A stretch of 64,000 nt of DNA. Origin: Armigeres subalbatus. Lineage: Eukaryota; Arthropoda; Insecta; Diptera; Culicidae. The DNA is taken from positions 3,790,033 to 3,854,032 of the forward strand of contig NC_085139.1 of NCBI RefSeq assembly GCF_024139115.2, in the 5' to 3' direction. A program made the translations under genes and the position numbers. Under the pieces are notes generated by a model. It saw only the letters and a program-made list of their open reading frames with translations, was not told the DNA's origin and ran no database searches. Within the stretch, counting starts at the first letter, position 1; every line of letters begins with the position of its first letter. This document shows, piece by piece, positions 43,564-55,587 of the stretch.

Positions 43564-44568
43564 GAAGGGAAAGGTCATTCTATAACTTAATGAATCTTGA
43601 CGCACAAAACGTCAGAGATTGTTTAAGGTCACTCCTGACAGAATCCAGGTTTCATAGTGCTCGCGTTTTCGGGGGCACATCACCCGATACGGAAGCAACG
43701 CACAACTGTCAAAAAAGATTTAACAAATTCAAATGATCCTAAAAAGCCCCCTTTCGTTTATAAGTACATCGGTCAAGGTAGTCCAAGAATGCATAAACCG
43801 AAACTCTTTAAATTCTGCTTCAAGTTTGAGTAAGTAAAAATGTCAATTTTGTGTTTGAGACATTTCAAGACATGTTTTGGACTGAGCAACTTCTGTTGCT
43901 GCAAAGACAACATTTCGGAACGAATAAACCATCAGCCCAAATCGTCCGGGCCCATACATGGAACCGCAAATCAACTCACTCTATATGGTTCCAGCTCAGC
44001 GCTCTTTGTTTTTAATATCGTTCGTTAGAGAGAGTGATAAAACTACCTACTAGTGAGCTAAAAATTTGGACTTCGTACTCAAATTTAAGTTTTTTGAACT
44101 TTTTTGAGGTACTTTATTTCTTCTGTGTATATTTTTTTGAGCCAAATGCCCTGCGGAATCATATTACATCAGTTTGAACATGTCGAGGAAGCATTTTCTA
44201 TTTATTTTAAATTTTTAAATTAAACAATCTTCCTTCCGACTTTTGAGTCTGAAAAACATCTGATGCGTTCAGAATGACAAGCTTTATCATTCTTTGGAAG
44301 AAAATCGAATATCGATTCTTCATTTTAGAACCCAATTTAGGGTCAATATGACCTCAGAGAATGAAGAGAAATCCGGAGAATTTAATATCATCAATGCCTT
44401 TAGGTGATTGTTCTGTTTTTGTTCTGTTTTAAGATTTAAGGCACTGCAAAATTATTAATGGATTTCTCAAATGCAATAAATAAACCTAACTGAAGTTATA
44501 GAACTTACATTTCTCCTCTGTTCCGTATCATAACCCATACCATCATTATTACACTTCCTCCCCTCTGT
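43564..44568. other. region between mbc tail exon and - strand gene, no gene seen
   Basis: AT-rich DNA; open frames such as 43840-44028 show no domain or splice sites. The 3' UTR of the - strand gene must lie here. Confidence 0.4.
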
Positions 44569-46059
44569 TCAGAGTCCAATCTTGTAGTAGCCGGTGCTCT
44601 GCCGCCTGGCTTTGCCTTTGCGGCCACCACCCAAACGGGAGTAGATCTTCTGCGGGGCGGGACTCTTCGGCTCGTTGATCCGGAAACACTTCCACAGTCC
44701 GTACCGCATTTCCAGTGCATCGAAAAACAGCGTCTCGTTGTTCCAGGTTACGTGGTGCTGAGCGTACTCGTAGATTTCCTTCAGCGGTGGATTCAAATGC
44801 GGTGCATTGTCGAACCGCCGGTTGAGCACCGTGTTGACGTAGGAAGTGAGCGAAGATCCGCGGTGGATCCAGTTGATCAGCGTCATGATGCTGATGAAGG
44901 TCGCATGAATGCGGTTGGTTTGCTGTGGAGTGTAGCGTGTTGACGATTCCAGTAGACGTCGTTGGATACCCAGCAGAAGACACACAACGGCGCAGGCCGT
45001 GTAACCGCAAGGGATCTCCACCAAAACCATGCAGATAACGTTGTAGAACACTTCGAGGTTGGTACGCCGTTGACTGTGATATTCTATAGCGATGGTCAAA
45101 GATTCGGTGAACTCGCGACGGTGGTCTTCAAATGTGTGTCGTTGAGCCGGATTGTATTGGTTGATGTCAATGTCGTAGTAGGTTCCTTCGTGAAATACTT
45201 TGGGAGTGTTGAACTCTAGAAAGTTACGCCCTCTGTCCAACATTTTTGCATAGATTCGACTGGCAAGGATGCTCTTCGAAGCGGTTTCCGAACGAATGTG
45301 GGATAGAAGGTATTCTTGAACAAACATTTCTTCTTGGCTAGGGATTTCCGAAAGAGTGAGAGTCGACGCCGCAAACTCTACTGTAGTCCCGAATTCAAGC
45401 ATGGTCTCGTCGGAGAGCGTTGTATCGAAAGTAAGTGGAAGCATCGTTATTAACAATTTGATCAACTGTTCCGGTTTTATAACTCTTATTAGATTCCGTA
45501 GACATATTTCAAAGCCTCGTCGCAGTTCGTAGATTTGATTCTTCGATTCGCCTAGCACTGCGCTGCTGTGATAGAATCGTAACAGTTTCGATATGTCGGA
45601 GTGTTGGATTTCGTCCCAGTATTGAGGTTGGATGATATTCTGCAGGACGGTCATTGTGTGGCGAGCCTGCGGCACATCATTCTTCGCGAGTAAGGACTCA
45701 ACGTAATTCACGATTTTGTAAAGCAGCAAAGACGCCGGGCTTTTGCACTCCAAAACCATGGTCAAGATTTCATCGCAAATAAACTCCACCTTCCAGAGAT
45801 TCTCTCGTTGGAGAAAGTTCAGGATTGTATCGATGACCATGTCCTGCCTTTCCGGAATCAGCAAATAGATCAAGGATTGGAAGCACTTCTTTGCACTGAC
45901 GAACGGTTGTTTTCGGAACCGATCGAAAAAACCGCGGCCCAGTTTGAGGTGTGCGACGTACGCCTGAACTAGCACTAGGGAACACTCCAGGATCATTTGT
46001 TTCTCGGGAATATATTGAAGAATTTCCCGTTCCGTATGCTTGATTATGTGGCGGAGAAT
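44569..46059 (-). CDS. large last exon of a - strand gene, family not identified
   Basis: 496 codons plus stop. It starts ILRHIIKHTEREILQYIPEK at 46059 and ends RRQSTGYYKIGL at 44569. The sequence is strongly helical with repeated Leu-rich segments (LECSLVLVQAYVAHLKLG; QSLIYLLIPERQDMVIDTIL; EQLIKLLITMLPLTF; CAVVCLLLGIQRRLLE), as in HEAT/ARM-like scaffold proteins. The C-terminus is basic (GGGRKGKARRQS). The acceptor is GTGAAG (46061-46060), and the phase matches exon 46121-46298 across a 61-bp intron. The frame is intact for 1.5 kb amid transposons, so it is a real gene. A giant scaffold such as UNC80 or UNC79 was considered only because of the helical composition; I cannot confirm it. The gene faces mbc and ends about 1.4 kb from the last mbc exon seen. 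Confidence 0.85.
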   Translation of the reverse strand: MLRHIIKHTEREILQYIPEKQMILECSLVLVQAYVAHLKLGRGFFDRFRKQPFVSAKKCFQSLIYLLIPERQDMVIDTILNFLQRENLWKVEFICDEILTMVLECKSPASLLLYKIVNYVESLLAKNDVPQARHTMTVLQNIIQPQYWDEIQHSDISKLLRFYHSSAVLGESKNQIYELRRGFEICLRNLIRVIKPEQLIKLLITMLPLTFDTTLSDETMLEFGTTVEFAASTLTLSEIPSQEEMFVQEYLLSHIRSETASKSILASRIYAKMLDRGRNFLEFNTPKVFHEGTYYDIDINQYNPAQRHTFEDHRREFTESLTIAIEYHSQRRTNLEVFYNVICMVLVEIPCGYTACAVVCLLLGIQRRLLESSTRYTPQQTNRIHATFISIMTLINWIHRGSSLTSYVNTVLNRRFDNAPHLNPPLKEIYEYAQHHVTWNNETLFFDALEMRYGLWKCFRINEPKSPAPQKIYSRLGGGRKGKARRQSTGYYKIGL

Positions 46060-46120
46060 CTTCACGTGTAAGATTTGTAGTGAATTAACTTGGAAAAGAT
46101 TTGTTCTACTGAAAACTAAC

Positions 46121-46298
46121 CTTCAAAGATTGTCGTCGTTGGATGTTCGTTGATCGAATGGTGGCGTCCAGAAAGATTGCGGTACTCTGCTTCAACTGTT
46201 GTGCCTTGTACCGGGCCCGAGAATCGGAATGCTTTGTGCTCGAATTAGTTAGGAATCGTATAATGCTGACCATTACTGTCATGGTGGAGTTCGTCATG
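46121..46298 (-). CDS. penultimate exon of the same - strand gene
   Basis: One base completes an earlier codon, then 59 codons read MTNSTMTVMVSIIRFLTNSS, KHSDSRARYKAQQLKQSTAI and IRSTNIQRRQSLK, ending AAG|GTTAGT (donor at 46120-46119). An ATTATAG acceptor lies at 46305-46299, so the Met at 46297 is probably internal. Earlier exons are not visible before 64000; only transposon sequence follows, so the next intron is at least 17.7 kb. The joined frame continues into 46059 in phase 0. Confidence 0.8.
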
Positions 46299-46399
46299 CT
46301 ATAATTTTTCTATAAACAAACGCCGCATGCATAGTCTACTTTGCTTTTTTCCGCATTTCACCGGGAAACTTTTACAAATATAGGGTATTGGGAGGTATT

Positions 46400-47815
46400 T
46401 CCGGCACAACCTTCTAAAGAGGGAACCCCGGAAACCCCTTTCTGAGGAACAGCGACGTTAAACCAGCTCCATTCACTGACCCCATCATCGGGTCTAGGCA
46501 TCATCAAAAGCTGACCAACCAAGAAACTCCTTCCAACAGCAGCATCCCTCCGGAAATAACCGGAGGACACAATCCCAACCTCGAATCTGGTTTCTTCCCA
46601 CTGACCAGCACAACTCAACTGGTACGTCTTACACATCACCCCTACGTTCCACTGGCTTACATCAAGGCAGTCTCCCAGCCTCCTATCCGACCCCCACGCT
46701 TCCACTGGAGGTCAAACTCTGCCTTTAGTGGAATATTAACGGGGTTTGGAACAGCTTACCCAATCTGGAGCTATTAACATACGAAAATCCTCCCTGGGTC
46801 ATTGCCCTTCAGGAGGTCAATCTGATCTTCCTCCACGCAATAAATCGCTCCCTTGGTGGAAAGTATAAGTGGATCTTCAAAGTAGGTACCATTATCCGGT
46901 ATTCCGTGGCTATCAGCTATGGTCGCTTTCGATGTACACCAATTCAACGTAGATCTCCCAGTCGTCGAAGTTCGTCTCCGAGGTAGCCTTCCAGTCAGAA
47001 TGGTAAACGTATATCTACCATGCGGCTCGCCAACGGCATCACACAAAAGGTATGTGACATTATAGACGATTCTCCTGCCCTTCTCCTCTTCTTGGGAAAT
47101 ATGAACGCTCATCACCCAGCCTTGGGAGATTTTAGGTCAGTTCCCCGAGGTACTGCTCTACTAGAAATTTTCGAGACGTCAGACCTGGTACCTTTTCCGA
47201 CGGTCATTCGCCCACGGTCATCGATGTGACCAGTGTCAGTCGATTCCTTCTCTCAGATCTCAAGTGGGAAGTGTTATTTATTCGGGAGCCCACGCAACTC
47301 CTCCGAACATGTCGTGGATGATATACCGCCGACTGTGTGGCATATGACTACCACCTTCGACGCGCGCTAGAGCAAAACAAACCGTCAACTCTACCCGACT
47401 TCACCCAAACCATCTTAGATGCCGCCGGTGCTACAATCCCACAAACCAGTAGCCGGCCAGGGCGGAAGGCACTCCGCTGGTGGTCTGATGAAACACGTCG
47501 GGTGGTAAAAGGAAGAAGAAAAGCTTTCCTTGCACTAAGAAGGCTTTCCGTTGGTCATCCAGGCAAGGTAAGCGCGTTACAGTTGTACAAAAAGAAACAT
47601 TATGAATGCAGGTCAGTCATTCAAGAGGCCAAAAGGAAACAATGGGAAGACTTCCTCGACTCTATTAACCCGGCTCAATCCGCCGCTGAACTATAGGGAA
47701 AAGTGAATGCGCTCAGTGACAAACGCAGATCTTCCCCCATTCACCTCGATGCTCAAGATCGTACCCTCTTCGTTCCCCCTGAGATGGCTAACACACTCGG
47801 GGAATACTTCGCAAC
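46400..47815 (+). pseudogene. second copy of the RNase H LINE: ORF1 end, endonuclease and linker
   Basis: This is the + strand relative of the LINE at 10441-17090. At about 46720 the ORF2 start reads NINGVWNSLPNLELL, then VIALQEVNL, and at about 47100 NMNAHHPALGDFRSV and RGTALLEIFETSDLVP. The linker at 47440-47690 reads RKALRWWSDETRRVVKGRRK, VSALQLYKKKHYECRSVIQE and ends at a stop (47695). Frameshifts separate the pieces. It breaks off at about 47815 against simple repeats. The RT and RNase H are not recognised downstream. Confidence 0.8.
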
Positions 47816-47890
47816 AGATGTCAGGCCATTTGGCCGAAGGTCATTAGGCCGAATGGTCATTAGGCCGAATGGCCATTAGGCCGAATTAGC
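47816..47890 (+). repeat. short tandem array of GGTCATTAGGCCGAAT
   Basis: About four 16-18-bp units (GGCCATTTGGCCGAA, GGTCATTAGGCCGAAT, GGCCATTAGGCCGAAT) lie at the broken edge of the LINE. Confidence 0.75.
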
Positions 47891-47924
47891 AAAAAGAAGC
47901 AAAAAGTGAAAATGAAAAGTTCTT

Positions 47925-48552
47925 TCTTCACCTTACTCCTTCTTCCTTCTTCCTTCTGCTGTCTGTCTTCTTCCTTCTTCCTTCTTGCATCTTCCTTCTG
48001 CTGTCTGTCTTCTTCCTTCTTCTTTCTTTTTTCTTCCTTCTCCCTTCTTCTTTCTTCATTCTTCATTCTTCCTTCATTCTTCATTCTTCAGTCTTCCTTT
48101 TTCCATCTTTCTTCTTACCTCTTTACTTCCTTCTTCCTTCTTACTTCTTTCTTCTTTCTTCTTCCTTTTTTCTTTTTCCTTCTTCTTTCTTTCTTTTTCC
48201 ATCCTTCTTACTTCTTTACTTCCTTCTTCCTTCTATCTTCTCCCTTCTTCCTTCTTCATTCTTCCAATTTTCTTCTTCTTTCTTCCTAATTTCTTCTTTC
48301 TTCTTTCTTCTTTCTTCATACTTCTTACTTCTAACTTCTTCACTTCCTTCTTTCTTCTTCCTTCTTCCTTTTTCCTTTTTCATTCTTCCTTCTTCCTTCT
48401 TCTTTCTTCCTTTTACCTTCTTCCTTTTTCCTTCTTTTTTCTTCCTTCTTCCTTCTTTCCCCTTCTTCCTTCCTCCTTCTTCCTTCTTCCCTCTTCCTTT
48501 TTCCATCTTCCTTCTTCCTTCTTCCTTATTACTTCTTCCTTCTTTCTTCTTG
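47925..48552 (+). repeat. polypyrimidine microsatellite tract (TTCTTCC-type)
   Basis: Over 600 bp are almost purely T and C on this strand, built of TTCTTCC and TTCTTTC units with rare A. The long open frames here encode only Ser/Phe/Leu and are artefacts of composition. Such purine/pyrimidine mirror tracts can form triplex DNA. Confidence 0.95.
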
Positions 48553-49945
48553 ATGATGATGATGATGATGGTCCCGCCACATACCCCTACAAAGGTTTGA
48601 GCTAGACGATTTATCTTTAAGATAATTAATTGAATGATATAATAACAATTTAATCAGATTTGCAAAAAACAAAAACGATCTGATTACCATCACAGATATG
48701 AATTACTTAACTTTTCATTACTATCCAGCAAAAAGGTAAATTAAAAAAAAACTGTTGTTTTCATCTACAGATTCTCATAAGCATCGGTAGTGATACTTCG
48801 AGTTTATACTAAAATGCAAAACTTGTGATACCTCTCGCACAGATTTCAAAAGTTCCACCAAGAATCGCGTTTCATGTTTATACAAGACCACTTAACGTTT
48901 ATCACTCGTAAGCATCAATAAAATTAATAATCTAAGTCGTCAACAAAACTAAAACTTGTGTTACCGCTCCGTCGATATCAAAAGTTTCGGTATCAACCAC
49001 GGGAACAAAACTCTACCAGATAGCCCATTACTAATCCAAGAATCATTCAAACAGTTGAAAATGCGCAAGACTGTACATAAATTTAAAAATATCATTCATA
49101 TCTGCTTTGCGCGCGCGAGACTCAAACTTTTGTAGACTACACAAAAATGGTCAAATTACAATTACGTCAATATATATAAAATCCATCGTCATCATCGAGG
49201 CGAACAAAATAGTTTATCAGTGCCTCAATAAATAAAAAATACAATTGTCCAAACAAGCAATCCGTAGGTCAAACTTCGTCAAGATACAAAATTTATTGAA
49301 TTATAAAAGTCAACTAAGTAGCTGCTTAAAGGCAGCTTTTACGTGTGAAACACAAAGTCTCTTAAACTGTGATAGTGTAGTTGCACGTTTGATATGTGTA
49401 GGCATCGAATTGAAATAATTGATACCTTTAAAAAACAAAGAATTTTGTGAAGCTCCATGCAAAAAGTACGGTGTTCTTATATCTTCCGCGTTTCTAGTGT
49501 AATACATATCTATGAATGTCACTCTCTCTTTCAATTCGATCACACAAATATCGAGGCAGCAATCCGTTAATTACTTTAAAAATGAACACCATTGTCAAAT
49601 ACACAATTCTTTGCTTCACCGAGAGCCACTGCAAAGCATCCAACAAAAAAGTTGAGGAAGTGAATCTGCTACATCTCAAAATCAAACGCATAATCTTATT
49701 CTGCAAACGCTGCAATCTCGATATTTGTGTCTGATTTGCTAAAAACAAAATGGAAGGACAAAAGTCCAAGTGAGGAGAGATGATTGATTTGTACAACTGT
49801 ATTTTGCTAGCAATATTTAATTCGTTTTTCAGTCGACAGAGGATTCCATACTTCTTGGCTATTTTCTTGATGACATTGTCAATGTGTTGGTCAAATTTCA
49901 ATTTATCATCAATAATCACGCCAAGATATTTAATTTCCCGTACGC
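48553..49945 (-). pseudogene. L2/CR1-like LINE 3' fragment
   Basis: On the - strand a frame from 49945 reads VREIKYLGVIIDDKLKFDQH, KKIAKKYGILCRLKNEL, SPHLDFCPSILFLANQ, LDALQWLSVKQRIVYL and KVINGLLPRYLCDRI, the post-catalytic RT region of L2/CR1-type LINEs. It continues with a frame change at 49543-49310 (NSLFFKGINYFNSMP; SQFKRLCVSHVKAAF). About 750 bp of apparent 3' UTR follow down to a CATCAT repeat tail at 48552. It is 5' truncated and sits between two polypyrimidine tracts, so it probably inserted into one. Confidence 0.75.
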
Positions 49946-49949
49946 GATC

Positions 49950-50562
49950 AAGTGTCTCTCTTCTTCCATTTTTCTTCTTCCTTTCTCCTTCTTCCTTCTT
50001 CTTTCTTCTTCTTCTTTCTTCCTTCTTCCTTCTTCCTTCTTTCTTCTTTCTTCTTCCTTCTTCTATCTTCATTCTTCTTTCTTCCGTCTTCCTTCATTCT
50101 TCTTCTTTCTTTCTTTCTGTCTTTCTTTTTTCTTTCTTCTTTCATCTTTCTTCTTTCTTCTTCCTTCTTCCTTCTTCCTTCTTCCTTCTTACTTCTTCCT
50201 TCTTACTTCTTTACTTCCTTCTTCCTTCTTCCTTATTACTTTTTCCTTCTTTCTTCCTTCTTCCTTATTCCATATTTTCTTCTTCCTTTCTCCTTCTTCC
50301 TTCTTTATTCTTCTTTCTTCCTTTTTCCTTCTTCTACCTTCTTTCTTCTTCCTTCTTCTATCTTCATTCTTCCGTCTTCATTCGTTCTTCTTCTTTCTTT
50401 CTTTCTTTGTTTCTTTCTTTCTCCTTTCTTCTTCCTTCTTCCTTCTTTACTTTCTTCTTCCTTCTTCCTTCTTCATTCTTACTTCTTTACTTCTTCCTTC
50501 CTTCTTTCTTCTTCCTTCTTCATTCTTTCTACTTCCTTCTTCCTTCTCACTTCTTTCTTCGA
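49950..50562 (+). repeat. second polypyrimidine tract (TTCTTCC-type)
   Basis: The composition is the same as 47925-48552, over about 610 bp. It may be the other half of one tract split by the LINE fragment. Open frames here are compositional artefacts. Confidence 0.95.
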
Positions 50563-51755
50563 GGAGGATCCCCCAGTGATCGGGCAGCCCGGGAACCCCA
50601 TCTCGAGCCTTAAGTCCCTTTGCGTTTCTTCAACACTGTATTACTCCAAAAAGATCAGCTGGGCTCCATCAAAATTAATCAACAAAATCGGAGGTAATCA
50701 CCTTCAGTATAACTTGAACCCGCCCGATATTAATACATAGCTGGAACAAAGTCAATTGCCCACATTATGGATGGAAATCCGTCGTGGCAGCGTACCAGAT
50801 TTCTATCCGTAATGTAGGCAATTACCTTGAAAGTAGATTTTTGTACAGAAAAATTATATCAACGTTTGTTATAATGTTGATATGGAGGTATCAACCTCTG
50901 TTTTAATTGTGTTATGGCTAGAGGTATTTTTGATATAATTTTTGTTATTTTAACAACTAACCAGCAAAATTGATAACACATTTTGTTACAATATTTTTCT
51001 GAAATAAATAACTCCCCTTGTTATAATTTTGTTATGCATTATTGATCGGGTGGGGGGTCACGACCCACTACTTTGGGTAACTATGCTCTACGTATTTTCT
51101 GGTCATGCCTCATCAGCTAAGCAAGTTCCTCGAGTTGTTTGTCAGAATAGCCTAAAGATTGTCGCTGAAGTGCAGCGTTCTGAGTAGATTCCAACCCAAG
51201 TAATATTTTAAGATTTATAACGCTCTTAAAGACCATAATTCAGAGTGTTATGAAACCAGCATATAATCAAAATGGTACTAGGGAATTTTAATACGCATAT
51301 CGTCCTGCCAAAACAGGTGATCTATTTTCATTGACCAGTGCAGTGGACAACGGACTGAATTCTGGCGATTTTGGGGTTCTGCCGCTGCATCAAACAGGAA
51401 TAATGATCTCCGGAGAGCAGCATAACAAGTTCAATAGGATATCGACTACCTTTTAAATACCTTTCGTCTAATGTCCAGTTCCTGTTTCGACCAGTTTTAC
51501 AAACGGACCAAATTTAATCAAATTTGCATATTTTAAGTGTTAAGGCTATCTATTTTTCGTTTGTAATTGGTTGTTTAAACCTATAACTGTTGTTAATTTC
51601 AAAAACCTTGCTTACGGAAGGTTTCTGGGTTGGACCTGAGGGTCGCTACTTTGGTCCCCTCCCCTTAGGCTGAGTGCCCTTCTGACCACGGCATCACCAT
51701 GGCTATCGTGACTGACTATCAAAGTTAAAACTCAATAAAGAGGAAAAAAATCAAT
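50563..51755 (+). other. probable LINE 3' remnant ending in a polyA-like tail
   Basis: The segment at 50571-50740 has an open frame without a clear domain. The stretch at 51560-51755 ends with AATAAA (51734-51739) followed by an A-rich run, as a LINE 3' end would. A TTGTTATAAT/GTTATCAAT-type AT-rich repeat lies at 50850-51030. The link to the LINE at 46400-47815 is a guess from position. Confidence 0.3.
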
Positions 51756-52564
51756 TTTAACTAGCAGAATTGTAAATTCTCGTGTGAGCATAGGGGGCAG
51801 GGTTGTTAATCGATAAATTATCGTCGTTAATTTAACGCCAACTTCGATAACGATGACGGTTGTACGATGATGCTTCGTTGACGATAAAGTGAGCGTTGAA
51901 TCAACGTTATCGTTATCGAGCATTCGTTGATTTATCGAAAATTATCGAGTTAACTGTAACATGTACTACAGTTAAAAGTACAAATATTCGCAAGTTGGGT
52001 TTGCAATATTTATTTTAAGTATTTTATCGCCTTACAATATTAAGAAACGTCTTTCAATTTTGGGATTAAATGGGATTAATGAGGTCACCGAATTGACCAA
52101 AACATTTTTTCAGTCAATAATTAAATTTCTTACAGAGTCGCATTTATCCATAGTAGAGAATATGAGAGCATTTTCAATGTCTATACCCTAGCAGCACACA
52201 TGTTCCACGTAGGTCACTGCAACTTATATGTGACCAGATTCAGTCACATTCAAGTTGCTGCAACCATTTTTATCTGACTTGTGCTGCTTGGGTACTTATG
52301 TTTAATAAAAAAATCTATTTTGAAGATCCGGAGCACCCACTTGTATGATTATTTTATGACTCACAGTGTAGATCAAACTCCTTAGCCTAACCAAATCGTA
52401 TTGAATAAGTGACGAGGTTAGTCCACCAATCTATTGAGAGTACCTACATATGTTTACATATGTTAAGCGACCGTGTGCCGCTCAAAGCGCACAAGCCCAA
52501 GTCCTGGTGTTAGGTGGGACGCTAAACAGCCCTGACACGACGGCCCTCCGACGAGACAGGAGGT

Positions 52565-54301
52565 TTGCGCAGGCCCAATAAGCGGGCTTTAAAAACAACA
52601 ATTACGAACGACATAGATCATACGACTCGATACAATCGGCAACGACTTGGGCGACGAAAAAAGGATCACGATTGGAAGCTTGGAACATGGAACTGCAAGT
52701 CGCTAGGCTTTGCAGGTTGCGATAGGATAATCTACGATGAATTACATCCCCGCAACTTCGATGTCGTAGCGCTGCAGGAAATCTGCTGGACAGGACAGAA
52801 AGTGTGGAAAAGCGGGCATCGAGCGGCTACCTTCTACCAAAGCTGTGGCACCACCAACGAGCTGGGAACCGGCTTCATAGTGCTGGGAAAGATGCGCCAA
52901 CGCGTGATTGGGTGGCAGCCAATCAACGCAAGGATGTGCAAGCTGAGGATAAAAGGCCGTTTCTTCAACTATAGCATCATCAACGTGCACTGCCCACACG
53001 AAGGGAGATCCGACGACGAGAAAGAAGCGTTCTATGCGCAGCTGGAGCAGACATACGATGGATGCCCACTGCGGGACGTCAAAATCGTCATCGGTGACAT
53101 GAACGCTCAGGAAATGTAAAGACCGGTCATCGGACCGGATAGTCTGCATACCGTATCGAACGACAACGGCCAACGATGCATAAACTTTGCAGCCTCCCGC
53201 GGAATGGTAGTCCGAAGCACTTTCTTCCCCCGAATATCCACAAGGCCACATGGAAATCACCTAATCAAGTAACGGAAAACCAAATCGACCACGTTCTAAT
53301 CGACGGTAAATTCTTCTCCGACATCACGAACGTACGCAGTTACCGCAGTGCGAATATTGAATCCGACCACTACCTCGTCGCAGTATGTCTGCGCTCAAAA
53401 CTCTCGACGGTGATCAACACGCGTCGGAGTCGTCCGCCGCGGCTTAACATTGGGCGGCTACAAGACGGTAGACTAGCCCAAGACTACGCGCAGCAGCTGG
53501 AAGTGGCACTCCCAACGGAAGAGCAGCTAGGCGCAGCATCTCTTGAAGATGGCTGGAGAGATATTCGATCCGCCATTGGAAGCACCGCAACCGCTGCACT
53601 AGGCACGGTGGCTCCGGATCAGAAGAAACGACTGGTATGACGGCGAATGTGAGCAGTTAGTTGAGGAGAAGAATGCAGCATGGGCGAGATTGCTGCAACA
53701 CCGCACGAGGGCGAACGAGGCACGATACAAACGGGCGCGGAACAGACAAAACTCGATTTTCCGGAGGAAAAAGCGCCAGCAGGAAGATCGAGACCGTGAA
53801 GAGACGGAGGAACTGTACCGCGCTAATAACGCACGAAAGTTCTATGAGAAGTTGAACCGTTCACGTAAGGGCCACGTGCCACAGCCCGATATGTGTAAGG
53901 ACATAAACGGGAACCTTCTTACGAGCGAGCGTGAGGTGATCCAAAGGTGGCGGCAGCACTACGAAGAACACCTGAATGGCGATATGGCAGACAACGGTGG
54001 CGGTATGGTAATGAACCTAGGAGCACGTGCGCAGGACATGCGACTTCCGGCTCCGAATCTCCAGGAAATCCAGGAGGAGATCGGCCGGCTGAAAAACAAC
54101 AAAGCCCCTGGAGTTGACCAACTACCAGGAGAGCTGTTTAAACACGGTGGTGAAGCACTGGCTAGAGCGCTGCATTGGGTGATTACCAAGCTTTGGGAGG
54201 ATGAGGTTCTGCCGCAGGAGTGGATGGAAGGTGTCATGTGTCCCATCTACAAAAGGGCGATAAGCTGGATTGTAGCAACTACCGCGCAATCACATTGCTG
54301 A
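52565..54301 (+). pseudogene. RTE LINE endonuclease region, frameshifted
   Basis: Three frames in succession encode one protein. 52565-53119 gives LGTWNCKSL, DVVALQEICWTGQ, YSIINVHCPHEG and VKIVIGDMNAQ, then a stop at 53117. 53176-53640 gives NQIDHVLIDGKFFSDIT and IESDHYLVAVCLRSKLS. 53690-54301 gives KRQQEDRDREETEELYRA, KFYEKLNRSRKG and EEIGRLKNNKAPGVDQLPGE. TWN, QE, GDMN and SDH are the APE endonuclease core. Two frame changes separate the pieces, so this copy is inactive. Confidence 0.85.
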
Positions 54302-55587
54302 ACGCCGCCTACAAGGTACTTTCCCAAATTTTATGCCGTCGACTAACACCAATTGCAAGAGAGTTCGTGGGGCAGTACCAGGCGGGATTTATGGGTGAAC
54401 GCTCTACCACAGACCAGGTGTTCGCCATACGTCAGGTATTGCAGAAATGCCGCGAATACAACGTGCCCACACATCATCTATTCATCGACTTCAAAGCCGC
54501 ATATGATACAATCGATCGGGACCAGCTATGGCAGCTAATGCACGAAAACGGATTTCCGGATAAACTGATACGGTTGATCAAGGCGACGATGGATCGGGTG
54601 ATGTGCGTAGTTCGAGTTTCAGGGGCATTCTCGAGTCCCTTCGAAACCCGTAGAGGGTTACGGCAAGGTGATGGTCTTTCGTGTCTGCTATTCAACATCG
54701 CTTTGGAGGGAGTAATACGAAGGGCAGGGATTGACACGAGTGGTACGATTTTCACGAAGTCCGTCCAGTTATTTGGTTTCGCCGACGACATTGATATCAT
54801 GGCACGTAACTTTGAGAGGATGGAGGAAGCCTACATCAGACTGAAAAGCGAAGCTAAACGGATTGGACTAGTCATCAACACGTCGAAGACGAAGTACATG
54901 ATAGGAAGAGGCTCAAGAGAGGTCAATCAGAGCCACCCACCACGAGTTTCTATCGGTGGTGACGAAATCGAGGTGGTTGAAGAATTCGTGTACTTGGGCT
55001 CACTGGTGACCGCCGATAACGATACCAGCAGAGAAATTCGGAGACGCATAGTGGCTGGAAATCGTACGTACTTTGGACTCCGCAAGACGCTTCGATCGAA
55101 TAGAGTTCGCCGCCGTACCAAACTGACTATCTACAAAACGCTTATAAGACCGGTAGTTCTCTACGGACACGAGACCTGGACGATGCTCGTGGAGGACCAA
55201 CGCGCACTGGGAGTTTTCGAAAGGAAAGTGTTGCGTACCATCTATGGTGGGTTGCAGATGGCGGACGGTACGTGGAGGAGGCGAATGAACCACGAGCTGC
55301 ATCAGCTGTTGGGAGAACCATCCATCGTTCACACCGCGAAAATCGGAAGACTGCGGTGGGCCGGGCACGTAGCCAGAATGTCGGACAGTAATCCGGTGAA
55401 AATGGTTCTCGACAACGATCCGACGGGAACAAGAAGGCGAGGTGCACAGCGGGCAAGGTGGATCGATCAGGTGGAGGACGACTTGCGGACCCTCCGCAGA
55501 CTGCGTGGTTGGCGAAGTGCAGCCATGAACCGAGCTGAATGGAGAAGTCTTTTATGTGCAGCACAGGCCACTCCGGCCTTAGTCTGA
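54220..55587 (+). pseudogene. RTE LINE reverse transcriptase, long intact 3' frame
   Basis: 455 codons overlap the previous frame and are shifted against it near 54255. The motifs are KLDCSNYRAITLLNAAYKVL, HHLFIDFKAAYDTIDRDQLW, GLRQGDGLSCLLFNIALE, the catalytic FADD at 54778-54789, KTKYMIGRG, EFVYLGSLVTADNDTSREIR and a C-terminal KIGRLRWAGHVARMSD...RWIDQVEDDLRTL segment. The RT catalytic residues are intact, but the upstream frameshifts prevent a full ORF. The - strand element at 28620-33250 is a related but older copy. Confidence 0.9.

Noticed and set aside
47906..50740. Several 100-280-codon Ser/Phe/Leu-rich frames that look like membrane proteins
   Set aside because: They are produced by TTCTTCC-type simple repeats, and the hydrophobic composition is an artefact.
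52742..53260. 172-codon - strand frame opposite the LINE endonuclease
   Set aside because: It is a shadow of the + strand endonuclease, which carries the recognisable catalytic motifs.
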